Positions 35,244 through 45,352 of a DNA stretch of 64,000 bases are shown here, piece after piece. Below the pieces are notes generated by a model. It searched no databases. It was not told the DNA's origin and was given only the letters and a program-made list of their open reading frames with translations. The position numbers and the translations under genes are program-made. How positions within the stretch are numbered: position 1 is the stretch's first letter; the number at the start of each line of letters is the position of its first letter. Source of the stretch: Maratus speciosus (taxonomy: Eukaryota; Arthropoda; Arachnida; Araneae; Salticidae); contig OZ010788.1 in NCBI GenBank assembly GCA_963932465.1, positions 200,634,559 to 200,698,558 of the forward strand. Reading direction: 5' to 3'.

Positions 35244-36470
35244 TTAGTTTCCATTAATTGGAAGAGGACAAATACTTCTCACATCTCTCTTTATTATTGT
35301 ACCGTTAGGCAGACGAATGTTCACTACTCGAACTTTTTTGTCCTTACCGAGAAATATCTCGGAAATCCTACCTGTTGCCCATTTTGTGCTGAGCATATTT
35401 TCATCTTTGATCAATACGAGAGAACCAACATTTATATTGTTTTTATTTATTTGCCATTTATTACGTTGCTGCAAGGTGTTCAGATAGTCCCGCTTCCATA
35501 ATTTCCATATTTGCTGGCTATATTTTGTTATTTTTTGCCAGTTGCTAAGTTTGTTTTCCGAAATTTCAGTGAGCTGAGGTTCAATAATAGACGTTAAGGG
35601 CCTACCTATAAGAAAATGACCCGGTGACAGAGTCTCGAAATCGTCGAAATCTGATGACAATGGGGACAGAGGTCTTGAGTTCAAAACACTTTCAATTTCT
35701 AGAATTACTGTCAGAAATTCCTCTAAAGTGAGGTGCGCGTTACCAATTACACGTTTTAGATGGAATTTGAATGATTTAACCCCTGCCTCCCAAAGACCAC
35801 CGAAGTTCGGCGCTTTCGGAGGAATAAAATTCCATTCGATATTTTCCCTTGCAAAATAATCAGCTAATGCTTCATCTGGGTGTCTAACCAAATTGTGAAG
35901 CCTTTTCAATTCTAAGTTTGCCCCTACAAAGTTTTTTGCATTGTCAGAAAATATTTTTGAACACTTTCCCCTTCTGCTAACAAAGCGCTTAAAACAAGCA
36001 ATGAAGGCTGCAGAAGTGAGATCTGAAACGAAATCTAGATGAATAGCTTTGGTGCAGAGACAAACGAATATACATACATACACTTTATTATATGTACCTT
36101 TCCTTTGATTTTTGAATTTAATGTAAAAAGGGCCGCAATAATCAGTTCCAATAATGGAAAATGGAAATGAAGGTGTAACACGCTCTTTGGGCAAGTCACC
36201 CATAACTTGACTCGCTAATACAGGCTTGTTTTTAAAACAAGTGACACATTCACATGTTATTTTGCGACAGATGTTTCTACCATTAGTTATCCAAAATTTA
36301 CGACGAATATGGTACAACAATGTTTGTGATCCTACATGTAAATACTTTAAATGAAAATATCTTACAATAATTAAAGTAAGGGGATGCTTACTTGGCAGAA
36401 CCATAGGATGTTTTTCATTTGTTGTCAAATATGAGTTACCCAATCTACCCCCAACTCTTAAAATATTACT
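35244..36470 (-). CDS. BEL/Pao Pol, integrase portion (after in-frame stop)
   Basis: This is the continuation of the gag-pol frame, in register (40529 minus 36443 is a multiple of 3), downstream of the TAA at 36471-36473. Residues below count from the Met at 36443. A zinc-binding N-terminus has H31, H36 and C66-x-x-C69. The DDE core has D101 ('IGTDYCGPFY'), D167 ('IFSDNAKNF') and E219 ('FGGLWEAGVKSFK'). The C-terminal DUF5641-like region ('VGSLVLIKDENM', 'LGKDKKVRVVNIRLPNG') ends at 35244. Integrase joins element cDNA to host DNA. All catalytic residues are present. The Met at 36443 is probably not a natural start, because family sequence ('NILRVGGRL') lies upstream of it right up to the stop. 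Confidence 0.95.
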   Translation of the reverse strand, partial: SNILRVGGRLGNSYLTTNEKHPMVLPSKHPLTLIIVRYFHLKYLHVGSQTLLYHIRRKFWITNGRNICRKITCECVTCFKNKPVLASQVMGDLPKERVTPSFPFSIIGTDYCGPFYIKFKNQRKGTYNKVYVCIFVCLCTKAIHLDFVSDLTSAAFIACFKRFVSRRGKCSKIFSDNAKNFVGANLELKRLHNLVRHPDEALADYFARENIEWNFIPPKAPNFGGLWEAGVKSFKFHLKRVIGNAHLTLEEFLTVILEIESVLNSRPLSPLSSDFDDFETLSPGHFLIGRPLTSIIEPQLTEISENKLSNWQKITKYSQQIWKLWKRDYLNTLQQRNKWQINKNNINVGSLVLIKDENMLSTKWATGRISEIFLGKDKKVRVVNIRLPNGTIIKRDVRSICPLPINGN

Positions 36471-36473
36471 TTA
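36471..36473 (-). other. Single in-frame TAA in BEL pol
   Basis: The codon order on the coding strand is ...TTA GAT TAA AGT AAT ATT TTA AGA GTT GGG. Family similarity ('LD...ILRVGGRL') continues directly across the stop with no frame change. It is the only coding defect I find in the element. Suppression or read-through cannot be excluded from sequence. Confidence 0.9.
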
Positions 36474-39400
36474 ATCTAAGAAACAATTTAAAGAATTTAG
36501 TTTACTTTTATTTGGTACCGAATTACCTTTCTGAAGACATTTTATTTCTTCCTGATACTCACTTTGTTGAACCATCTTTATCAGTGATAATTCTGCAGCA
36601 TTCAATTCTTTAGAAGTAAGATGATCTTTCACTCTATTAACATTTCGAAGGTTATGAATAAATCTAAGCACATAACATAAAATACGAATGATAGTTATAT
36701 AATTATCACTAACACTAATAATATAATCTAATAAATAATTTTGATCATAAATAGCTAGAGTAACTAAAGAGTTATCATTTTCACATTTAACTGTTTTCTT
36801 TAGTTCATCAGAATAGTCATCTGGCGAATTTTGGATGTTGCAGTCATTAGTTGGGAGAACAGTTTCTCTCAAAAAGGGGGGACCTTTAAACCACAAATCC
36901 TTTTCTAAGAGCATATCAACACTGACGCCTCTGGTAAGGAGGTCGGCTGGATTAGACTTTCCCGGACAATGAAACCACGAATTGGAGTCAGTCAAAGATT
37001 GAATCTCGTTGACACGATTCGCTATGAATGATTTCCATCTTTTACTAGAACCTCTAATCCAGTACAAAGTGATTTTCGAGTCTGTCCAGAAGAACACATC
37101 TGATGGCTTCTTATGATCTACTATTTTCTTGACTGCATTACCTAGTCGGGCAGCAAGTAAAGCTCCCAATAGCTCTAATCTTGGTAAAGTGATTTTTTTA
37201 AGAGGTGTAACTCTACTTTTTGAAGTCACAAGGTTAACTTCAATAGCATTTTCTTTTACAATTCCGAGGTATATGACAGTGCCGAAGGCTTTCTTACTAG
37301 CATCGCAAAAACAGTGAATCTCTACCACATCTGAATTTTCTTCTTTCGTTGAATTTAGCACAATTCTTGGAATTTTTAGGTCGGAGAGGCGTGGGATCTC
37401 AGAACACCATTGAAGCCACTTTTCTTTAACATCTATTGGTAGATCTTCATCCCAAGCAATTTTCCTCAACCACAGATCTTGAAATAGGCATTTCATGCGA
37501 ATAGTATAAGGAGTGAGCAAGCCAAGAGGGTCGAATATTTTTCCAATAGCACGCAGGATGAAGCGCTTGGTGTTTTCATTTTTTGATAACATTTCTAATA
37601 AGCCTTTTACATCTACGATAAAGCAATCTTCACTCGTATGCCAAGACATTCCTAGAACCTTTGTTGAGTCAAATCCTAATTCAATTGGGTTGTGTAGAGG
37701 CTGAGTATCAAACCCTTCTTGTTTCCATTGCTCCATCAAATCGTTATCATTAGTTGACCATTTTCTGAGTTTCATACTTGCCTCGCTCATAATATAAACA
37801 GCATTTCGAGAGATTTCTAACGCATCTTGCAAGTTGTCAGCACCAGCGATGAAATCATCAACGTAGAGGCATCTATCTAATAACTTTGTTGTTGTAGGAT
37901 ATCTAACTTGAAATTTCTTGATATGTTTTCTTAGAGTAGCAGCAAGAAGAAACGGGGAAGCATTCATACCAAAAAGAACTCGGTTGAAGCGATATATTTC
38001 TATACCTCTATCTCCAATCCATAAAAACCTCACTGCATCTCTGTCTTTCTCCGTTAGGGATATCTGCAGAAAGGCTTTTTCTATATCACCTATCAATGCT
38101 ATTTTGTTTAATCTAAAATTGATAAGTAGATCGAATATGTTTGGATTTAGATTTGGACCTGGCCAAAGACAATCATTTAACGATAATTCGCCAACATCGT
38201 GTGAGCTGGCATCGAAGACTACTCTTATTTTTGTTGTCAGGCTTTGTCTAAAGACAGGTTGATGTGGAAGATAAAAAAGTGGTTTCTCCACTGGCTTGCG
38301 CGTTTCCGCTATTTTTTCTATGATTCCTTTATTTTCATAATCTTTCAAAGTCTCACAATATTGAGCACGAAACTCTAATTTTCGCTTCATTTTCACTTTA
38401 AGACAGTTTAGTCTATTATTGGCTATTTTGAGATTGTTGTTCATTTCTCGCCAATCTTTTTTCCATGGTAAGGTAACTTCGTAACGTTTATTTTTATGAG
38501 ATACAGATTTTTCGAATATTTCTAATGCTCTATCTTCGTCAGTACATGTGGGATCGTCTTTTATCCCTAATGTTTCTAACTGAAAGAATTTTTGAACTTC
38601 TTTTGTCAAATCTTCATAGTTACAAACAAGCCCACAATGAGTATTTTGCGTGATTTGATTGTCAGGATTTAATACGCTTCCACAGGCAATGAATCCAAAT
38701 ACCGAGTTTTGGAATTTTAAATTAGAATTGGGGACTTCAATTCGACCGACTTCTAAAAGATCATAAAATATTTGAGCTCCCAAAAGAACATGAATTTTTC
38801 CAGGTTTGTAAAATTCTGGATCCGCTAATTTAATGTTATTAAGGTATTGTTCTGTTGGAACGTTAATCCGATTTACTGGAATAGTATCCGATATTTTTGG
38901 TACACAAAGAAGTTCTATTTCCGCCTTAAAATTTGAATTGTTCGAAATTAATGCTTTTACCTTGGAGTTAATATTCACGGAGATGCCATTTAATCCTGAA
39001 ACCGCAACTTTTATTTTTTCTTTCTTAATTCCTAAATAATCAGCACACTGAATCGTAATGAAATTACTCATTGATCCAGCATCAATCAAACCTCTTAACG
39101 GCTTAAATTCACCAAATTTATTTTTAATATAAACAATGACAGTTGATAAGATGCCAGAACTTAAATAATTCATCTCACAAACAGATGTACCTGAAAATGC
39201 TCTTTCGTTAGAAATGTGAAATGTTGCAGCATTCGGGTCTAGATTTGAATGCGCTACGATTTGATTCTGGTTTTGGGTATTGCAATCACTGACCTCGGGT
39301 TTTGAAATAAATTCATTTTTTCTATCGCTGTTTTGAATTTGCTTTTCATTTTCATTCTCGAAATGCAGTAAACTCGAATGTTTTTTCATACATTTCTGAC

Positions 39401-40529
39401 AAGAATAAGTAGATTTACAATTTCTAACCGAGTGGAATTTTAAACAGTTAAAACAAATATTATTTTTCTTTACGAATTCATATCTAGAAGCCACTGAAAG
39501 ATTTAAGAATTCTGGACATTTGTGCAAACCGTGGAATTCATTACTCTGACACTTAACACATTTAAATGTTTTTGAGTTTTTACCATTAGATGTATATACC
39601 ATACTAGTGATTCGTTGTTGAGCATTGCGTTTAGGAGTTACATTATTTATAAGAGGTTTGGAAACTTGCAGTGTTCTCGCTTGTCTTTTTAAAAACTCGA
39701 TTAATTCTTTTAATTTTGGTAGCTCGTCTTTTTTTTGTTCACGTTCAAACCATAATTTTGTGGGCCCATCTAATTTCTGCCACAATATATAGGTTATTAT
39801 TGTATCCGCAAACCCTTCAATTTTTTGATCGAGAATTTCTAGAGATCTGATACATTCACTGGCGGTATCTGCCAAATTAAGAATAGCACTAGGTGTTTCA
39901 CTTTGTATTGAATTAATGGACATTAATTTTTTAATGTGAGCAAACACTTGTTGTCTTTTATTGGAATATCTTTCCTCTAATAAGGACCACGCTGTTTGAT
40001 AATTATCATCTGAAATCGTTATACTTTGTACAACTTTTGCAGCTTCAGAATGAAGCGAAGATTTCAAATATGATAACTTTTGAGCACCCGAAAGTGCGCT
40101 ATTATTGTGAACGCTAGATTTAAAAAGATCACTAAAATATATCCAATCCTGTACATTTCCACTAAAAGAAGGTAGATTAATCGTGGGAAGTCGAACTTCC
40201 GTTACACTATTCTCTTGTTTCGGCTTTGATTCATTACGAACATTTATTTGTTTTTGTTTCGCTCTTTTAATTTTTAACCAAGTTTCATCTAACTCTTTTT
40301 CAATCGATGATTGTTCATCGATATATTTATCAATTTCCTCCTCATCGCACAATGAATAAATTTTATCAAACATTTCTTTCAATTCTGTATTGAATTGATC
40401 ACATTTCGTATTTACAAGTTCTAAAGAACATTCATCAGAGTCACTTAATTTAATTTCACTCACAAATTTAGTAATTTTACATTTTAAAACTCTTTTTTTT
40501 GTCAAAATATTTTTTAATTCAGTAGACAT
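36471..40529 (-). CDS. BEL/Pao Gag-protease-RT-RNase H polyprotein
   Basis: 1,352 residues from ATG at 40529. Gag-like DUF1759 region ~110-210 ('LPSFSGNVQDWIYFSDLFKS'). Zinc-knuckle-like Cys/His cluster ~320-390 ('CFNCLKFHSVRNC', 'CQKCMKKH'). Aspartic protease ~478 with 'LIDAGSMSNFI', an Asp-Ala-Gly active site where Asp-Ser/Thr-Gly is more usual. RT ~720-960 with 'VVFDASS', 'ALIGDIEKAFLQISL' and 'LYVDDFIAG' (YVDD, ~886). RNase H ~1070-1200 with 'CDASKKAFG', 'LPRLELLGALLAARL', 'FFWTDSK' and 'PADLLTRG'. It makes the structural protein and the enzymes that mature it and copy the RNA. The frame stops at TAA 36471-36473 after 'NSLNCFLD', where relatives continue into integrase, so this is a single nonsense change and not a normal end. 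Confidence 0.96.
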   Translation of the reverse strand: MSTELKNILTKKRVLKCKITKFVSEIKLSDSDECSLELVNTKCDQFNTELKEMFDKIYSLCDEEEIDKYIDEQSSIEKELDETWLKIKRAKQKQINVRNESKPKQENSVTEVRLPTINLPSFSGNVQDWIYFSDLFKSSVHNNSALSGAQKLSYLKSSLHSEAAKVVQSITISDDNYQTAWSLLEERYSNKRQQVFAHIKKLMSINSIQSETPSAILNLADTASECIRSLEILDQKIEGFADTIITYILWQKLDGPTKLWFEREQKKDELPKLKELIEFLKRQARTLQVSKPLINNVTPKRNAQQRITSMVYTSNGKNSKTFKCVKCQSNEFHGLHKCPEFLNLSVASRYEFVKKNNICFNCLKFHSVRNCKSTYSCQKCMKKHSSLLHFENENEKQIQNSDRKNEFISKPEVSDCNTQNQNQIVAHSNLDPNAATFHISNERAFSGTSVCEMNYLSSGILSTVIVYIKNKFGEFKPLRGLIDAGSMSNFITIQCADYLGIKKEKIKVAVSGLNGISVNINSKVKALISNNSNFKAEIELLCVPKISDTIPVNRINVPTEQYLNNIKLADPEFYKPGKIHVLLGAQIFYDLLEVGRIEVPNSNLKFQNSVFGFIACGSVLNPDNQITQNTHCGLVCNYEDLTKEVQKFFQLETLGIKDDPTCTDEDRALEIFEKSVSHKNKRYEVTLPWKKDWREMNNNLKIANNRLNCLKVKMKRKLEFRAQYCETLKDYENKGIIEKIAETRKPVEKPLFYLPHQPVFRQSLTTKIRVVFDASSHDVGELSLNDCLWPGPNLNPNIFDLLINFRLNKIALIGDIEKAFLQISLTEKDRDAVRFLWIGDRGIEIYRFNRVLFGMNASPFLLAATLRKHIKKFQVRYPTTTKLLDRCLYVDDFIAGADNLQDALEISRNAVYIMSEASMKLRKWSTNDNDLMEQWKQEGFDTQPLHNPIELGFDSTKVLGMSWHTSEDCFIVDVKGLLEMLSKNENTKRFILRAIGKIFDPLGLLTPYTIRMKCLFQDLWLRKIAWDEDLPIDVKEKWLQWCSEIPRLSDLKIPRIVLNSTKEENSDVVEIHCFCDASKKAFGTVIYLGIVKENAIEVNLVTSKSRVTPLKKITLPRLELLGALLAARLGNAVKKIVDHKKPSDVFFWTDSKITLYWIRGSSKRWKSFIANRVNEIQSLTDSNSWFHCPGKSNPADLLTRGVSVDMLLEKDLWFKGPPFLRETVLPTNDCNIQNSPDDYSDELKKTVKCENDNSLVTLAIYDQNYLLDYIISVSDNYITIIRILCYVLRFIHNLRNVNRVKDHLTSKELNAAELSLIKMVQQSEYQEEIKCLQKGNSVPNKSKLNSLNCFLD

Positions 40530-40615
40530 GTTAAAGAAAAAGTCCTACCTTATTCGAAGAAACCAAGTCTCGTCGCTGATTCTTGACTCTAAAAGCAAAC
40601 GATAAATCCGTTTAC

Positions 40616-40633
40616 TTTGGCCTCGACGGACCA
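40616..40633 (-). other. Candidate tRNA primer-binding site of the BEL element
   Basis: On the coding strand TGGTCCGTCGAGGCC starts five bases after the 5' LTR end. TGG complements the CCA end of a tRNA. I could not name the tRNA species. Confidence 0.55.
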
Positions 40634-40638
40634 ATTTT

Positions 40639-40942
40639 TGTTAAGAATAAAATAATAAGTTACTCAGTGACACCATTTTTAAGGAACTCTTCGCAGTGAA
40701 CTGTATATTTCTTTATTTTAAAACAATAATTGTTGAGTGAAACAGTCTCTCTGGCCGTTTCCAAATCAAACAAAAATTCCATCCTTTCGATAACAACAAC
40801 AACAAAAAAAAATTCAGTGTTTCCACTCACTAGTAACTAAATTACAATCTATCGTCAACACGCAGACGATTGGAATAATAAATAAAATTACGGCGCTGAC
40901 ACAGCGCCCTCGTACGAGAGATTTTAATTACGATCAGTAACA
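40639..40942 (-). repeat. BEL 5' LTR
   Basis: 304 bp, TG...CA boundaries, near-identical to the 3' LTR. It carries the promoter in the family. The GGCGCTG/CAGCGCC stem is kept here as in the other LTR. I did not identify a start site. Confidence 0.97.
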
Positions 40943-40947
40943 ATAAG
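40943..40947. repeat. BEL target-site duplication, right
   Basis: ATAAG, matching 34725-34729. Confidence 0.95.
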
Positions 40948-41014
40948 TATAAAAGTTATATGGGTATTTTAAGGAAAAAAAATAACAAGATAAATCTATG
41001 AACAAACGGCTACA

Positions 41015-41248
41015 CACTGTAAAAAAAAAAAAAAAAAAGGACTAAAAAACGGAAATACTACTGGCAATCTAGACACCAGTACTATTTCCGTTTTTTTTTT
41101 ACGGAAATTTTTACCCTTAAATTACAGAAAATTTTCCATTTTTCTGATTAAAAACGGAAATTTTTCTGTAATTTATGGGTAAAAATTCCCGTAAAAAAAG
41201 GAAATAGTACTGGCGTATAGATTCCCAGTAGTATTTCCGTTTTTTAGT

Positions 41249-41281
<33 letters not shown>

Positions 41282-41284
41282 GTG
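41015..41284. mobile_element. Palindromic MITE, CACTGTAAAA termini (copy 1)
   Basis: The two ~130-bp arms are inverted: CACTGT + A run + 'ggactaaaaaacggaaatac' at the left and the reverse at the right, ending TTTACAGTG. The inner arms 'cagtactatttccgttttt' and 'ttacccttaaattacagaaa' also pair. It shares its terminus with the MITE at 60094-60348. No target duplication is clear, so the superfamily is open. The copy is recent, judged by arm identity. Confidence 0.85.
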
Positions 41285-41653
41285 CATAAGTACTTAAGTA
41301 TCTCATTCTCTTTTTTATTTCCCACAATATGGAACATGATGATGGAACATGTCCAGTAAACCAGTGGAGAATGTAACCATATTTTTATATCGAACAGAAC
41401 TATTTTTTATTCGTTTCGATAATTTTCTAAGAATCTCACTTTGCTTTATGTAAGCATCTTCATCTGTATCGTAAAATTTCGAGCTATAGCTATCACACTT
41501 AAGAAATTTAATTTGATACCCCTAACATGCTTTGTAAAATTGTATTATGTAATTTTAATAAGGTATTATGTAATTTTCTTCACTGAAAGCAAAAAAAAAC
41601 AATGGAGAAATTAATTTCCCGTAGTAAGAGAAACTCAAAAAGATATTTATGTT

Positions 41654-42299
41654 GGGGTAACTGGATCCCATATGGTCCAGTAACCCCTGATACATGTCCT
41701 AGTTACCACATTCTTGAAAGATTTATGGGGTAACTGAAACACCGGCCTTATATTTGAAACATGAAGTAAATATGTATAGATACCTAATAATATTAACGTA
41801 TTTATGTGTCTAATCTTTAACCCTTTAAGCGTCCTAACCGGGTTTTTCCGTCACGTAATCTTTAAAATCAAGGGTTGATTTAATACAAAACTAATATTAA
41901 TGTTATTTTTTTGCAGTGCATAAGATAATTAAATATGTAAGGTAGTCATAAACAAATCCCTATACAAATAGTTTTCATAGGTATTGTTTTATGAATCCTT
42001 AAACATAAAGTAAGAAATAGGCCGGACGCTTAAAGGGTTAAATAAAAATATTGTTTAATAGAAGTTACTTACCGTATTTTAATAAAAAGCAGAGGAAGTT
42101 CAACCAAATGAACATTGTTAAAAAAAAATAAACCTAAATATTTGGCAACCTATCACAGCAAAGGCAGAGTTATGATTGAGTTGACACACGTTGTTTTAAG
42201 AAGTAGAGATGGAGGTGCAATGTTAACAAAAGCTAAAACTTAAAAAACATCAATAGTTTTTTATAAAATAGCATATGGCTCAGTTACCCCAGCTTACCG
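41654..42299. mobile_element. Candidate inverted-repeat element, GGGGTAACT family, with nested MITE
   Basis: The left 'tgttggggtaactggatcc' and right 'ggctcagttaccccagctta' are inverted copies around GGGGTAACT. The interior includes more 'taacccc' motifs and the TTAA MITE at 41817-42040. Related termini are at 10.68 and 18.78 kb. Ends are approximate. Confidence 0.4.
41817..42040. mobile_element. piggyBac-type TTAA MITE
   Basis: The left end TTAACCCTTTAAGCGTCC and right end GGACGCTTAAAGGGTTAA are perfect inverted copies over 18 bases, bounded by TTAA. 224 bp in all and non-coding. It is the cleanest of the TTAA elements in this window. Confidence 0.92.
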
Positions 42300-42366
42300 T
42301 AGTTTGTGATTTTAAAATAATCCGTGTATAGTTTGTTTAAAAAAAAAAACTTATTTTCTAAAAGGG

Positions 42367-42592
42367 TTTACATTAAACGTAAAGGCTTAAAAAATCTTTT
42401 AATAAACAGACCTACTAATTTTATACACATAACCGAGGACATTCTCAAGATCAGTAATGGTAAAACAAACTATTATCGCAAAAAATAGTTTATTTTATCA
42501 TTATCCATCTTGAGTATGCCACCGGTTGTGTACGAAACTAGTAGGTTTATTAAAAAAAATTGTAAGCCTTTATGTTTACTGTAATCACTTTT
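42367..42592. mobile_element. Palindromic element, ~105-bp arms
   Basis: 'tttacattaaacgtaaaggct' (left) pairs with 'agcctttatgtttactgtaa' (right). Pairing continues inward through 'aataaacagacctacta', 'tacacataaccg' and 'actcaagat', down to a short AT loop near 42480. Arms differ at several sites. It may be a foldback or MITE whose target site I cannot define. Confidence 0.7.
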
Positions 42593-42599
42593 AGCATAT

Positions 42600-43548
42600 T
42601 ATGTTTCTACTTTAATGATAATAAATTTCTTATATAATTCCATTAGCGATATTGTCAACAATGGGATTAGAATTCAATATCGATAACAATAAATGCTATC
42701 TTAATAACATTCCGTTATGCCAAACCATTCTTAGTAAAACACCTCAACAGGTGTGTAATAAATAAATATTAGTGCAATAAGGCATGAAACAATCCCTTTA
42801 AATTGTTTTCATCGTTTTATTTTTTTTTCTTAAAAAATATTTTTTATTGAAGAAAGAAATTGTTATTAGAGTCGAGTTCTTTTTTCTTTTTAACGACTTT
42901 CATCAACAACATGATGCATGTCATTATCCAGTAAACATGACTCGCTTCAACTGACCTGTGCAATCGAAGAACAAATACGCCAAAACCGCGATTTTACTCC
43001 ATGTTTAATTTTTTTTTCTTTTCACTCTTTATATAAATGAGTTTCATTGATATTAAGTCACGTTTTACACATCATTATTAGAAGTTACTTGTAACAATCA
43101 GCTTTTCGAAAATTGTAGAGAGAGTAAAATGAATAAAAATTAGTTTCACGATTTTCTGGTTGAGGTTCTTTGTTTTATTTTCGCAGCGTAAAATCGGCCA
43201 TTAACACGCTTTTACGAGAGCACCCGATTTGTTTCGTGATAACACGCTCTGTGTTTTGATAACGCGTGTGCAGGTATTTGGGATCAACTTCGGAAGGTTG
43301 GGTGATTCTTTTTTTCTCCATTAATTATCGAACAAAATTTCGTCAACCAATTTGTGTTGCATAACTCGTTCGCTACCAGATATGAAAATAAAGTGTGACG
43401 CTGGGCTCAATGCTGCTGAGTGCTGCAAAGAGCTCTATGCTCAATTGTTATATTAATATTAAACCTTAAGCGTTAACTGTTTCTTGTAAAATCAAGTTTT
43501 CATCGAAATATTTTCAGTTTGTCATATAATGCCTTTTATTACTGCTTA
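42600..43548. other. No gene recognised
   Basis: AT-rich. 'gataacacgctctgtgttttgataacgcgtgtg' at 43238-43271 has a local repeat-like texture, but I cannot assign it. Confidence 0.4.
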
Positions 43549-44704
43549 CACTCTAAAAAATAAATGCTTAAATTTACGCATTAAAACAGGTATACTGATA
43601 ATACAAAACAATTTCTCTATATGTGTAAAGTGGCATGTGAATTGCCAAATACACTACTGGTGTGTCAATTTCAAAATATAAATTGTCCTGCGTATTTTAA
43701 TGATAACACATTAAGCTGCTTAAGTGTGTAAAAAGTTATCAGATAACTCTGAAATACACAGCTTAATGTGTAAATTGTACATGAATACACGTATCTGTGT
43801 GTAATATACAAAAAGATGGATTTTGTGTACATAGTACATATAACCTTATAGTTTGGGATGTAAATTTTGAACTACAAATTTTTATGGTCGCAAAACAAAT
43901 TTTCATGAAGAACAAACTCATGTGCTTGGTGTGTTTGTTCTTTTTCCAGCATATTTGTTTTAAGACCAAAAATAGTGTAACGTTAATTTACAAGAAACAG
44001 GGTCGGCTTGAAATTATATTTACTGCATGCCATCTCTCTGTTAGAGTTGATTTGAAGTCCTAAAATTGTATGCACAGCTTATGCACAGAACTTGTATAAT
44101 CTAAATAAATACACTTTAAAATAAAATTGCGATGCCAGTACTATTCCCTTGTTTTGTCGGATTTTTTCCCCATCAATTCCAGTCACAAGTTTTCAAAGAT
44201 ACGTCTACATCAAGAGGAGAAATTCTCTATTTTATTCAATCTACAGTAAACAAGCAACACTTTCCGAAACGGGATACGAACTGAGGAACTGCAACTTTCC
44301 AAAGCATTACCTTGACCATTCAGCTGTTATCACACAAGCCAAGTTTTCAAGTATCGATATTTATTGTGTACACATAAGTACACGTATTTCTGTATAATAT
44401 TTTGTTCTTATACATAATCCTGTGTAATATTCTTACGCATATTTCGATGTAATATGCAAAATACACAGATATTTGTGTAATGTGCAAAATATGTAAATTT
44501 ACATTAGCACACTAATTCGGGTAAATCCGTGCAATTTTCTATCATTTATACACTTGCTTGAATTTTTGTAGGAATAATAAACACACATAAATACATGTAA
44601 TGTTTTACGATAAGAGTAAATTTTATGACAAAAGTGTAATTTTAAAAATTTGCACATATACTTATGTAAACGTGATTGATTTACACATTTATTTTTTAGA
44701 ATGT
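43549..44704. mobile_element. Inverted-repeat element with CACTCTAAAAAATAAATG ends
   Basis: 'ttacactctaaaaaataaat' (43547-43566) is inverted at the right as 'atttattttttagaatgtag'. The interior is unusually rich in TGTGTAA and TACACA motifs near both ends (43680-43830, 44355-44515). The open frames inside have no family motifs. The terminus resembles the CACTGTAAAA MITEs, so a distant relation is possible. Confidence 0.6.
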
Positions 44705-45352
44705 AGACATTCCAAAATCCTAAACGCAAGTCAGATAACGGCACACTCTGCCTAATGCAAAGAAGCATGGTTAGGCACGGAAGAGACACCTAAAGTGTTG
44801 CACATAAGCAACGCTCAAACCGAAGGAAATAAACATGAGGGCCCGTTTCTTTATATCATGAATAAGAGATCTATAACTTTGTCTTACATTTTAACATTCG
44901 AAGTGAAGCACATCCTTAGCTTTTTCTCTAAGGGGTCCAACTCATCAGAATATGTATCATGCTTACCAAGAAACGAGGAGCTTATACTGAAGTTCATAGG
45001 TTCAAACCAGCTCTGTCTGAGCTTGGTGATAGTAAAAAGTTTTCAGATTTTTTTTTTTTACGAGTCTAATAACTTTTCCTTGAAAAATCTTTCCCAGTAT
45101 CACGATCTGATTAAATCTCTTTGTAGATTTATGCACAGCATTCTTTCGAGGCCTTTTTTCAGACAGTACTATGTGCAAGCTCAAAGTTCAACATTTTATT
45201 GTCTTTTCGTCGTCCTTCCTCACTCATATATTAAAATTTATCCGTGCTTCAGGAGTTTTTGGTGTTGAATTAAAGTTCAAACTATAAAACAAAGTAGCTA
45301 CAAAATACAAATTCTGAATGAAATATAAAATTCACATTAAATGATACATTTC
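44705..45352. other. No gene recognised; possible SINE trace
   Basis: A 157-codon open frame (44795-45268, +) has no motif I recognise, and its AT-rich composition makes it doubtful. 'gttcataggttcaaacc' (44992-45008), preceded by 'tccaactcatcag' (44937-44949), weakly resembles Pol III B- and A-box spacing. Confidence 0.3.

Larger units (their letters stand above)
34730..40942 (-). mobile_element. Full-length BEL/Pao LTR retrotransposon
   Basis: Two LTRs (34730-35035 and 40639-40942) bound 5.6 kb of internal sequence on the minus strand. The flanking direct repeat ATAAG (34725-34729, 40943-40947) is a 5-bp target duplication, normal for BEL/Pao. Gene order is Gag, protease, RT, RNase H, integrase in one frame, with a TGG-type primer site next to the 5' LTR. 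LTRs differ by one 2-base indel by eye, so the insertion is young. Coding is intact except for one in-frame TAA. No env-like frame is seen. It moves through an RNA intermediate in cytoplasmic particles (known for the family); this copy would need read-through or help in trans for integrase. Confidence 0.97.

Noticed and set aside
37129..38262. Plus-strand frames opposite the BEL polyprotein
   Set aside because: Antisense shadows of a well-supported minus-strand coding region.
44795..45268. 157-codon open frame on the plus strand
   Set aside because: No recognisable domain, AT-driven composition (many Phe, Ser, Tyr, Leu), and it lies beside an inverted-repeat element. Length alone is not evidence.
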